DNA from: Diplonema japonicum
Lineage: Eukaryota > Euglenozoa > Diplonemea > Diplonemida > Diplonemidae
Direction of reading: 5' to 3'
DNA length: 64,000 nt
Assembly (NCBI GenBank): GCA_964019335.1
Contig: OZ025650.1
Location: forward strand, 819,001-883,000
The stretch's first letter is position 1; each line of letters opens with the position of its first letter. This document shows positions 10,521 to 20,730 of the stretch, piece after piece. The position numbers and the translations under genes were made by a program. The notes under the pieces were generated by a model. That model had not been told where the DNA came from, searched no databases, and saw only the letters and a program-made list of their open reading frames with translations.

Positions 10521-12052
10521 AAAAAAAGGGATTTCCTCCTCGCTTAATTTCTTATTATTATTATTATTATTCTCCTACTTTATCTAGTTCATTTACACAT
10601 CCTACCCCTTTCCCTTTCCCTTCCCCATAAAATGTATTGTTTTTTTCCCCCTCTTTCCATTCCCAGAAGGGTCTTTGAGGGAATCATTCGGGACAACCAC
10701 AGCCTGTTATTGGGCAAGGCTGTGTGTCAATTTATTTTCATTTTTTTTTTGTGTTTCTAGTGTAGGACATCCGGGAGACGAAAGAAAACCCGGACAAATC
10801 CTGCTAAACACACTGGTTCCCCCCCCCTTTTTTTTCTCTTCTTCAGCTACTGCAAGCCTCTTAATTTTAGGAGGTCCTCGGGAAAATTCGTTGAAGTTAA
10901 AGTTTACAGTGGCCTTTAGTATCCTTTTTTGTTTCTATCCACCGACCGCCGTTCGGCACTTTAAAGGCAGGAAGGCGTGGGAAAAAAAAAAAAAAAAAAA
11001 AAAAAACAGAAATGGGTCTACACCATGCAATTAGTGTATTCAATCAATGTGTGCTAAAAGAACGAATGGAAAAAAAAAAGTACGTATTTTCTTGCATTTA
11101 TTATCCCCTTTTTCTTTATTTTCCGCTTCGAGAGAGCGTTTCTACGCTCTGGCTGCGAGTACCTGTAAAGGCCTGCTTACATTTTATTTATTTGTTTCGA
11201 TTCGCGGTGAGACAACGGGGGGAAGGAAGGGAGGTTTCAACCTTCGAAAGGATGGGATACTGATGGTTGCAAACCCATGTATCTGGAATGGGGCTTTTCT
11301 CCCCCCGAGTGTGAATTTTTCTACAATTTCTTTTTTTTTTCCAGCCCTTCTTCTTCTTTTTTTTTCTTTTTTTTTCTTCTTCTTCGTTTCGAATGAAAAA
11401 ATAGCCGGATTTTTTGTTTGTTTAACCTGATGCACACCGCGACCTATCTCCGGGGGGGTCCAATTTTGCAATTTTGAGCAGCATGCAAGGAGAGTTCACT
11501 AAAGGTCGGGAAAAAAGAAGGCAGTATTTACAGAGTTATTGCTCTCAGGGTACGTGGAGCGCTGAAAATATAGTGGAAAAAGAGCCGTATGTAAATAGGA
11601 GGCTGAACTTGTGAAAACAAGATTAAAACGGCGGCACATAGCCTTCTCTGAGTATCAGGATGGAAACAAGAACCTCTTCCTGGCAGAAGGACGGGAATCA
11701 CCGAGATGCTCTTCGCCAAGCCTTTCCTTGAACTCTGCCAAAGCAAAATCCTCACAGCAGAAGAATATCTTTTTGTACCCTTCCAAGTTCGGTCTTTTTT
11801 GTTGTCCCACCATGTGCCCTCTTTTCAAATCGAACACGACGTGAAGAAGAAGAAGAAGAAAAAAAGAAAAGAGTTGTGAAGGAAAGAAAATAATAAAGCA
11901 TGCCCACACATCATATTTGCCCCCCCCCCCCCCCCCCCCTCCCCCTTTTTTTATCCACTTCACTTCTTCCCTTTCACTGGTTTTTTCTCTTCTCCTCAAG
12001 TACTGACTGAACCTTTAAAAAAAAATAGAACTAAAAAAAAAAAAAAGCAACA
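10521..12052. other. 1.5-kb spacer without a recognised gene
   Basis: I see no supported gene. The stretch has A and T runs (A-run near 10982-11007; C-run near 11921-11940) and short ORFs without protein-like composition. A 77-codon frame at 11611-11844 is of ordinary base composition but has no recognisable motif. The last 50 bp before 12053 are A-rich, the usual leader pattern here. Confidence 0.5.
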
Positions 12053-13656
12053 ATGTCCACCGAGTACACCATGGAGGAGGTTGCCAAGCACAACGTGCAG
12101 GGCGACCTTTGGATTGTGATCGACGGTGATGTGTACAACCTGAGCAAGTTCGGAAAATTCCACCCTGGTGGCCACAGCGTCTTGAGGCCGTATGCTGGGA
12201 AGGACGCAAGCGAGGCCTTCTGGGGGCTGCACAGGATCGAGGTTCTGACGAAGTACCAGAACCTTAAGATCGGAAGGGTGAAGGGCGGCAAAACGTCCAT
12301 CGTCGCCACCTACGACCCCACAGACGTGTGCAAGGTCCCCTACACTGAGATCTCCTACTTCCAGGGGTTCAGGTCTCCTTACTGGGACGACTCCATGCTC
12401 GCTGTGCGTAAGTACGTGGCTGAGTTCCGTGAGAAGGAGCTGCGCCCCATCTGTGAAATGTACGAAAAAGACGGTAAGTACCCCACTGTGGAGCTCTACA
12501 AGAAGATGGGTCAGGCAGGTATCCTTGCCGCCCGTCTCGGGCCCGGCCCATGGATGAAAGACCTCAAGGCCATGGGGATCCCCGTGGTTGGCAACCTTGA
12601 GTATGTTTAAAAAGGAAAAAGAAAAAAAAAGAAGAAACAAACAGACCCGAGAAGTACAACTACTTCCACGAGTGGATGGTGCACGCGGAGATCGTGCGAT
12701 GCGGAACCCCTGCGTTCATCGGCGGTCTCGGCGATGGTCTGGTGATCGGTCTTCCCCCTGTCATGCATTTCGGAAAGGGTGAGCTGCAGAAGAGGGTTAT
12801 CAAGGAAGTCCTGACCGGTGAGAAGAGGATCTGTCTTGCCATCTCGGAGCCCTTCGCGGGGTCGGATGTTGCCAACCTGCAGACGACTGCAAAGAAGTCG
12901 CCTTGCGGGAAGTACTACATCGTGAACGGGGCGAAGAAGTGGATCACGAACGGTGCCTTCTCTGACTACTTCGTGACAGCCGTGAGGACGGGCGGCAAGG
13001 GGATGTTCGGGATCTCGATGCTCCTGATCCCCAGGTGCGAGGGGCTGAAGACCACACAAATCCCTGTCTCGTACTCATCGTGCGCAGGGACGTCCTATGT
13101 GACCTTCGAAGACGTGAAGGTGCCAGTGGAGAACCTGCTCGGGAGGCAGAACCAGGGCTTCAGGATTGTGATGTACAACTTCAACCACGAGAGGTGGGGG
13201 ATCAACGTGTTCATCCAGACAGGGATGAGGGGCATGGTTGAGGAGTGCTTCAAGTGGGCCACCCAAAGGAAGGCATTCGGCAAGCCTCTTATCTCGCAGC
13301 CTGTCGTCCGCTTCAAGCTCGCAGGCATGATCGCCCGTACTGAGGCCACACAGAACTGGCTCGAGAACATGACGTACCAAATGAACCAGATGCCTTTTGA
13401 GGAGATGTCCATCAAGCTTGCAGGGCCCCTCGCTCTCCTGAAGTACCACATGACCCGCATGGCTTGGGACATCGCTGATGATGCGACACAGCTTCTCGGC
13501 GGTAGGGGCATCACCCGCTCTGGTATGGGCCGTGGTGTGGAGGCTTACCTCAGGACTATCAAAATGGGTGCCATCCTTGGCGGGTCCGAGGAGATCATGG
13601 CAGACCTTGGTGTCAGGCAGGCGATGAGGGGCTTCCCTAAGAGCGCGAAGATGTAG
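12053..13656 (+). CDS. cytochrome b5 / acyl-CoA dehydrogenase fusion (2 exons)
   Basis: Exons 12053-12600 and 12645-13656 join across a 44-nt intron (GTATGT...AAACAG) to give 519 aa. Residues 1-80 are a cytochrome b5 domain with the heme motif HPGGH (37-41) and a second candidate heme ligand in GLHRIE. Residues about 110-519 are an FAD-dependent acyl-CoA dehydrogenase: LAISEPFAGSDVANL and YYIVNGAKKWITNG are the flavin-binding signatures and QLLGGRGITRSGMGRGVEAYLR the C-terminal one. The usual C-terminal catalytic Glu of medium-chain enzymes is Gly here (ILGGSEEI), while a Glu lies at residue 365 (NHERWG), where isovaleryl-CoA and long-chain enzymes carry theirs. Such b5-dehydrogenase fusions are known from fungi and other eukaryotes. 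Role: alpha,beta-oxidation of acyl-CoA with the heme domain as possible electron partner. No clear mitochondrial presequence. Confidence 0.92.
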
Positions 13657-13946
13657 ATGAAAACTTGTCGGAAAGAGAGAAAAGAAACAACGCACATAAA
13701 CAAAAAGAAAATAGAGGAATAAGAAGGCAGTGCCAGCCTGCTTGCGCGGTGGTTACAACCCTTCTTCTTCTTTTCTTTTTGCTTTCCCGTAAAAAGAGAA
13801 CAAACCTTTTCGAGGAAGGAACAGAAAGAAAAAATAAAAGCTTCTCGATTTTTTTTTTTATCTTCTTCCCCTTCCCCCTTTTTTTTTGATTTTTCTTTTC
13901 TTTTTCTTCTTGCGTTCATGATGCGATGTGATTGTGTATTCTCCTT

Positions 13947-14003
<57 letters not shown>

Positions 14004-14248
14004 CGTTCTATGCGGAGGTGGCAGTTATAAAAATGAAAAAGAAATGCCACGTCCTTCCTCTCTTCAGTTTTTATTATCCCTTTTACGGATGCCCCTTTGC
14101 CTTTTTGTTTCTGCGATTTCCAAGAAAAAGAATAAGAAGGTACATTCACTTTTGGAAAGAACCTATTCTCTTTTCTCAGTGCCTCGCCTGAAAGAAGAAG
14201 AAAAAAAAAACTTTCTCGTTTTCCTTTTCTTAATTCCCTTTTTTTAGG

Positions 14249-14279
<31 letters not shown>

Positions 14280-14593
14280 GCAAGACAGCGCCTCCTCTCC
14301 CTTTATACATTTCTCACAAAACCATTGCGAAATAGGGAGAAGAAGAAGAAGAAGAAGAAAGACAGGGTATTGAGATTACATAAAAGGACGGGATTTTTTT
14401 CTTTCCATCTTTCTCAAGGAAAAAAAGGAAAAAAAAAAAGGAAATCAAAGAAAGAGAACACTACTTACGAATACGGCACTGCTGGGAGGTAAGGGGAAGC
14501 ATCATTTTTTGAGTTTTATTTAAAATTCTATCCTATTTTCCCCCCTTCCACTCCCATTTGGCCTTTTTATTATTATTCTTCTTTCCTGATTAA

Positions 14594-14625
<32 letters not shown>

Positions 14626-14865
14626 CCACACACAACAGTAGTACACATAGATAACAAAGAAATAGTAATTGTTCGATAGGAAAGAAGTGAACGAAAAGAA
14701 AAAGAAAAAAAAAAGAAGAAAAAGCAAAGCGAAAAAGAAGAAAAAAGAAAAACCTAAGGTCCCGAATAGTACAGGTGGCCTGTTCTGTGTGTGTTCCCTT
14801 GCCATTGCTGTCCGACACCGTCTTTTAGAATTTTCTCCCGGGGCGCTTCTGAGGGGGGTGGTGCG
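13657..14865. other. 1.2-kb spacer with a 51-T run
   Basis: No gene is supported. The spacer contains about 51 consecutive T at 13950-14000, an A-run of about 27 near 14249-14274, and another of about 26 near 14600-14625. A short pyrimidine stretch ending TCTTTTAG at 14821-14828 precedes the next gene and may be its trans-splice acceptor. Confidence 0.55.
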
Positions 14866-15453
14866 ATGACCACAAGCACAACGGGGCCTGTCAATGTGCA
14901 GCATGCACCTGCAGTGCCACGGCAAATAATGCAAATGCCTGCTCCCGGGCAGTTGGCGGCACCACCGCCGTTCTTCAACCAGGCGGCACCGCAGGACCAA
15001 GGGGCCAGTGCGCAGAGTGCACAGAGCGGCTTCAGTGACTCTGGATGGAGCCACATCAGCACCGATAGTACTAGCAGTGATATTGGTGGTGTTCCGCCAT
15101 TGTGGCCACCAGTCCCACCGCCTCTCCCTGCAGCCTTCCCTGGTGTGGGAAGCAACCAAAGTGGGTCGCCCCGCCCACCCCCCAGCTACTCTACACTTGT
15201 CCAGTCGGAGCAGAACACCGTCCATCCACAGTTCGCTCAGCAGCAGCAGCAGCGGCAACAGCAGCAACCCATGCCTCCAACCTTTGCGTCCCAGCAGCCA
15301 CAACAACACCAGCAGCAACAACACCACCATCACCAGCAACAGCAACACCAACACCAGCAGCAACAGCAACAGCCCGCGTCTCAGCAAGCGAGACAGCCCA
15401 TCTCCGTCACCTTTGTTGCCCAATCTCAGCAGGTCCGACAGCAACAGCAACAG

Positions 15454-15490
<37 letters not shown>

Positions 15491-16487
15491 CCGCGCAGTC
15501 CCAGCAGCAGCAACCTCAGCAGCAGCAGCAGCAGCAACAGCAAGACTCAAACGTTGATCAGAAATACGTCTGCAGGCACTTTGTGAAGGGCCGCTGCACA
15601 TGGGGCCCTGAATGCAGGTTTTATCATCCTCCCTCTGATAAGGTGGGGACCCCGCCTCAACAGCCGCAGCAGCTCAGCGGTGTGAACATGACACCTCCCC
15701 AGCCCTCATTGGTGCAGCCAGGCATGAGGCTCCCCCCAAGAGCACCTCAGCAGCAGCTCCCTGTGATGGAGTTCGCACAGGTATTTTGGAAAATATTCGC
15801 GTTACAATATTACAGTTATCGCTGAACGCGCAAGGGCAGACGCAGCAGATGGTGCCCATGCAGCAGCAGGTGTTGGTACAGAACATGCAGCCGATGCAAC
15901 AAGGAGGCCAGCAGCAGGGGGCGTTCCAAGTGTTCAGGGGTTATTCCCGGGATGAGCAGCAACAACAACACGTGCAGCAGCAACCGCAGTTTGTTCAACA
16001 GCACCACCAGCAGATGGTGCCCATACAGCAGATGGTGCCACAGGCCATGCAGCAAGAGGGGCTCAACGTGCTGCTGAAGTACAGCCCCGCACCGCAAGGG
16101 GTGAGCAACGATGACCACGAGCAGAGGAAGCAGTTGCAGATAATCTCTGACAGGGCACCCATAATGAAGGCGGCTCTGGGCAAGGCCTACTCCATGAACC
16201 TGTCGGAGAACGGGTACGAGTTCACATTAAACAACAGGAACAATGCTGTTTTTGTTCTTGACAAGCTGCTGGAGGGCAATGCCCTTGCTCAAGCTCTTTC
16301 AGAGGCAGAACGCCAGCCTGATATCAACAAAGGTGGCCTCTACGGCCTCCTCTCAGATGAGACCATTTTCTGGTCTGCAATTCAGTCCTGGCACACTAAG
16401 AAAACAGCTTTCTCCCCTAAATGGGACGAGTTGTTGCAACGGGCTTCTGGTGGTATGGGTTATAAGGGGGGGAAAAAAGGGAAATAA
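14866..16487 (+). CDS. polyglutamine CCCH zinc-finger protein (2 exons)
   Basis: Exons 14866-15780 and 15816-16487 flank a 35-nt intron (GTATTTTGG...ATTACAG) and give 528 aa. Residues 1-125 are Pro/Gln/Ser-rich. Residues about 125-228 are mostly Gln with His, including a long uninterrupted CAG/CAA stretch. A single CCCH finger follows: YVCRHFVKGRCTWGPECRFYH, with spacing C-x7-C-x5-C-x3-H, the RNA-binding type. After another Gln-rich segment comes a compact helical region (SDRAPIMKAALGKAYSMNLS to KWDELLQRA) of unknown fold. In euglenozoans, which control genes mainly after transcription, CCCH proteins often regulate mRNA stability; that role is inferred here. An upstream ATG at 14791 is in frame, but a likely splice acceptor lies between it and 14866. 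Confidence 0.8.
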
Positions 16488-16745
16488 AATTTTTTTTAGA
16501 TGATCTTGATTGCCCTTTCGGAATGTTCTGCAAGATTGCCCATTGCACTTTTAAGCACGCGCACCAAAATTGATTCCAGTTTTTTTTTTAAAAAAAAGGA
16601 ATGAAACCATCAAAAAAAAAAAATTAGATAGAGATTCCCCTACTTTTAACGCCCCCTCCCCCCTTTTTTTTTAAAAAAAATGAAAGTAATTGAACGAAAG
16701 TATCAGAAAATAATTGGGGGGGTTTTTTTTTAATAAAAAGGTAAT
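16488..16745. other. AT-rich spacer before the piggyBac element
   Basis: No gene. Short A and T runs only; it ends at the TTAA target site of the element. Confidence 0.5.
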
Positions 16746-16838
16746 TTAACCATCTACCAACGGACCATTTTTGCCCACCAGGGGGTAAATTTTCAAAACT
16801 TCAAAAAAAAAACTATTCTAGCGCAACGCCGGGGCTAT

Positions 16839-17496
16839 ATGCCCCCGGAAATGCCTCCAGATGTCCCAATTCTAGAGAGAGGGTGCCCACAGCAGGGCCC
16901 ACCCCCACAACATTGTCAAAAATATCGTTCCCGAAGTGCTCGAGAGGGGGTACAAAAAACAAGTCAAAAAAAACCGACTGTAAAATTCTATAAAAAGCTA
17001 TTTAAGGCCTTCTTGACGCGGTTCGTACGTGCAAGTATTTTCGTACTTGTTAGATAAATCTCTGGCAAATGCTCGGCTTGTTTGGAAAGAAGCATTGCCC
17101 CCAACACCCTGAGTACGAACGACAGTGGATTCACGCCTTTCAAAGAGGCAGTCATCGAAGGGCTACTAGGGAGGCTGCCCAAACAACAGCTAAAGTCAAC
17201 TACAGAGCAGGCTGCCCCAATACCATGCCCCGAAACACAGAACGAGTGCCCTGAGGCCCCAATGCGACGCGACTGTACCTTCTGGGACCATTTCCCCGAA
17301 AAGGTAGCGCAACGTGCGGTGCAAGCATTGCAAGTCGAAAAGACCCCTATTTCAGTGTTCAGCCTGCTTGGTACAACTTTGCGTGACTCCGGACTTCAAA
17401 GACTACCACCTTGCCGGGGATACCCCCCAGAAACCCCTCTCGGGGTCAAAAAAGAAGTCCCCCAGCCCTGGGGCAGGGGCCACTTCGAAGTCATAA
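16839..17496 (+). pseudogene. piggyBac transposase, C-terminal half
   Basis: The frame starting near 16839 reads KPTVKFYKKLFKAFLTRFVRASIFVL, like the conserved piggyBac segment W-KK-F-HLLDLALVNAYIL. A frame starting at 17082 continues FTPFKEAVIEGLLGRL, again as in the family. After a one-base frame change near 17312 comes the cysteine-rich C-terminal domain: RCKHCKSKRPLFQCSACLVQLC followed by DFKDYH, ending at a stop at 17494-17496. The breaks include a stop near 17054 and the frame change, so this is a relic. Its orientation is opposite to the N-terminal half. Confidence 0.75.
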
Positions 17497-17499
17497 GGG

Positions 17500-18428
17500 T
17501 GCGTTTATGGCGTTTTGTCACAGCGTCACCCAGCGTCGGTTCCGCCCATTGCGGTGTTGTAAATATGCACTTGGTGGGGAGCGGGATGTCCTTTCCGGAG
17601 GGCCTCCGGCTTTCATTCTCTTTTGGCCGACACGCCAAATTTGACTTCACCAGAACATCCAACGTCGACAGAAAGCGCACAGGCTTGATGGCATGCCACG
17701 TTGTGGTGCAAAGGATGCTCACGTGCTGGTGGAAGAACTGGGTGTCTCCACAGGGTGCGCGTCCTTGGGCTTGCGGCCTCGCTTCTTTGGGGCATCCGTG
17801 ATCTCCGGGAGGCCTTTGCGATAGGTAGAAGTCAGCACGCTTGTTTGTTTCGCTGTGGAAACACAGATTTCCCAGAATAGTCAAAAAGCGGTCTCTTGAC
17901 ATGACGGTGGCGTACCTAGGGGGTGTGGTTGAGAGGCGTGGAGCCAGTGCGCCAGTAGTCAGAATAATCTGGCTTGATATCCAAGTCCATCGACAAAAGG
18001 GCACCTAGGAAGGTATGCAGAGAAGCAGCATCGAGATCCAGGGAAACACCTTTTTTAGCTGCATTTGCCACATTGTTCGAAGTTATGACCCGAATAACGT
18101 TTGGGACGAGCATTTGGGAGAATATATGGTATGGCGTTGAGCCTCTGATGTCAAAACAGGGTCCACAAGGATTCCGATCTTCACGAAACCGGATGCCTTC
18201 CAACTGCTCCGGCTTTGCCGTCCAATCACCCTGCTGTGACTCGGAATCGGTCGAATTCGAATCAGAATCACTGTTCGTATCAAAATTGCATAATAGGGAT
18301 GAGCCATCAGTGCTACCATCACTCATAATGTCCTCTTCCGGCCTCTTTCTGGGTGCTCTTTTTTTTGAAGTGATTTTTAAGGGTAAATGGGCTGGCGTTT
18401 TTTTTTTTATTTTTTCATTTTCTTGCAA
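17500..18428 (-). pseudogene. piggyBac transposase, N-terminal and middle part
   Basis: On the - strand the frame starting at 18428 has an acidic/Ser-rich tail, then PYHIFSQMLVPNVIRVIT, AASLHTFLGALLSMDLDIKP and YSDYWRTG, matching the piggyBac N-terminal region. A frame change near 17920 leads into RYATVMSRDRFLTILGNLCFH, the highly conserved MSR-RF--IL---HF motif. Further on, IKPVRFLSTLD resembles the KPV-FLST motif of the catalytic core. Meaningful similarity stops near 17500, where the oppositely oriented C-terminal half ends. Confidence 0.75.
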
Positions 18429-18580
18429 AGTTAGGGCAGCATTTAGTTTATATTTTTCATATTTTCCGCGCAGGACCCCGGATGCGAGAAGTGTCCGGGC
18501 TGTATTGCATTGAAAGCCCTTTGCGCAAAAGATTTTTTTTCAAATCGTCTCTATAAAGACGCTCGTTGGTAGATGGTTAA

Positions 18581-20730
18581 GAAATTGAGAAGGCATGGGG
18601 AGGAGTGGGTGGGGGGAGGGGAGTGTTCAAAGAGTGATACACCTTATTTACACTAGCTTTTCTTTTCAGTTTGCAGGGTGTTTTGTATACAAGAAAAAAA
18701 AAAAAAAAAAAAAAAAACACAAAAGAAAAAAAGAGAATAAAAATGGTGCAATGTTCACCCAGACTAGATTTTTTTTTAACTGTCCTGTAAACCTCTTTTT
18801 GGGAGAAAAAAAGAGAGGTTTATAGTGTGTGTGTTCCCCCCTCTTTTTTTTTTTCCCCCCTCTTCTCTTGGTGGTCATTTCTAGCATCATCATGTTGATC
18901 TTTCCCCCACCCCCGCCCCCCCCCTTTTTTTTGAAGCGACACAGTATGCAAAGAGGAAGAACGAAACAAAAAAAATAGTTTTTTTTTTTTATAACCCCCC
19001 TTTTATTTTACCAGTTATCGATTGGGCTGTGGGAAAATGCAAGGGTTTTGAAGAACACCAGCACCGGCAACACAGCCTCCTGCCTAATAGAGCGAGTTTT
19101 ACCTCCCCCCTTTTTTTTTATACTTCCCTCCCTTTTTCTTGTACATACTCCTTTATGCCCTTCCCTTCCCTCCTTCCCTACAAAATGATGGGCATTGAAT
19201 AACAGGGGACAACTGATGGTATATGGGATACGTGGGAAAAAAAAGGGGGGTTTTTTTTTTCTCTCTCTTGTGAATAGTGGAAGGAAAAAAAAATGAAAAG
19301 AAAACGATATTTTGCCCCCCCCCCCCATACTAGGCAAAAAAAAGAAAAGAAGATATTCGTTGTCCTTATTGAAAGGCGAGAGGGTGTTGCGTTTCCGTTG
19401 AGAATTTTTTTTTAAAGGGCTGACGTGTAATGCACGATTTCTTGCCACGTGGCTAATAATGAAGTGGGTTGGTAATTCTTTTTTTTTCTCTCTTTTTTTT
19501 CTTTTTTTTTTTCTTCTTTTTCGCATGAGTCTTTCCAGTCAACCTCAGACTGTGTGATTAGAACCCACCTGATCGCCCTGTCCCCTTTATTTTTATTTTA
19601 TTTTATTATTACGGTAAACCTCAAGACTCCCCAAGGAATAATTTTGCCCTCCCTTTTTTTCCCTGGGGTGTGTGAGGACACTGTTGAGTGGCGAGGCAAA
19701 AAAAAAAAACCTGTTAGGTTTGTTCAAGGGGGCTCAGGTATTCTAAATTAAAAAAAAAAAAAAAATAGGGGATTGAATTTGTGCATTTCTTAACCTATGT
19801 CTTCCCCTCCCCTTTTTTTTTACAGTAATTTTTTTTTCTTCTCTCCCGCCACTTGCTATTTATTTCCCTCCTACAAGTACAGTCGAGCAGCGTAATCAGT
19901 ACTTCTAAAGGAAAATGTCTTCAATTTTCCCTCCCTCTCCCTCAATCCGGGAGGGAAAAGAAAAAAAAAAGAAGAAGAAGAAGAAAAACCAACAAAGTTT
20001 CTTAAATTCTTGCCCCCCTCCCCACTGTTTTATTATTTTTTTTTTCTTGCCAAGAATCACGCACATTTCCCCCCATATGATTCCCTTTTTTCTTTTTTCT
20101 TCTTGTCCTCTTTTCCGTGTACGGATAGGGGCAAGGTTTCGTGAGGGGGGGGGGGGGGGGCGTGAGGTCGGGGCGAAAAGAAGAAAAAAAGAAGAAGAAA
20201 AAGCAAACGACTATTAGAAGAAAACAAAGAGAGGGAAATACAAAAGAGAAAGAGAGTGTGTAGCCGAGAGTTCCAACTTGCTGTCAAGTCTCCCCCTCTC
20301 CCTCCGTAAGTGGAAGAGAGAAGTGACTGTCCTACTTTTCATTCTTCTAAAAGAAAAAAAAAATAATAATGCCTACCTCCCCTGGTCCCTCTCTCGCTGC
20401 CCCGTCCACCTAAGGGAAAAAAAGCAACAACAGCAACTACAACATTTCTTTTTAAAGGGTTTATGTGGGGGTGAGGGGAACTGTTTTAAAAAACAAAAAC
20501 AAAAAAATCCCAACAACAAAAAAAAAAAAAAATTTCCCCTTTCCCACTTTTTCCTTTTTTTTTTTTTTTCTCACCACTTCCCATGTCCCTTCTAATTCTG
20601 TTCTTTTTTCTCTTCATAAAAGTTCATTTTTTTTTTAATATTGCTGCTTACTGTTTTTTTTTTTTTTCCCACACACCCAGCACAGAATGTAGAGCAAAAA
20701 AGAAGAAGAAAAAAAAAGAAGAAGGGTGGC
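18581..20730. other. 2.1-kb spacer without a recognised gene
   Basis: I find no supported gene on either strand. The DNA alternates A, T, C and G runs; open frames such as 19526-19008 on the - strand have Lys/Arg/Phe-only composition and are not credible. The last 100 bp before the next gene are pyrimidine tract, then A/G-rich leader. Confidence 0.5.

Larger units (their letters stand above)
16746..18580. mobile_element. piggyBac-family transposon, internally inverted
   Basis: The element spans 16750-18576 (1827 bp) and is flanked on both sides by TTAA (16746-16749 and 18577-18580), the piggyBac target site. The ends are perfect inverted repeats: CCATCTACCAACG on the left and CGTTGGTAGATGG on the right. 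Inside are two pieces of one transposase gene facing each other. The N-terminal half reads on the - strand (about 18428 to 17500) and the C-terminal half on the + strand (about 16839 to 17496). Both have frameshifts or stops. The element therefore cannot make a transposase, but its ends look intact and might be mobilised by an enzyme made elsewhere. Confidence 0.85.

Noticed and set aside
10757-10803. Possible relic of the pogo-like element (CATCCGGGAGAC...CCCGGACAAATCC)
   Set aside because: The shared words are short and the CTGTAAAAC ends are missing.
14590-15543. 317-codon - strand frame rich in Leu
   Set aside because: It is the complement of the CAG/CAA repeat of the CCCH gene.
19008-19526. 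172-codon - strand frame in the 2-kb spacer
   Set aside because: Low-complexity Lys/Arg/Phe composition from homopolymers; no motif.
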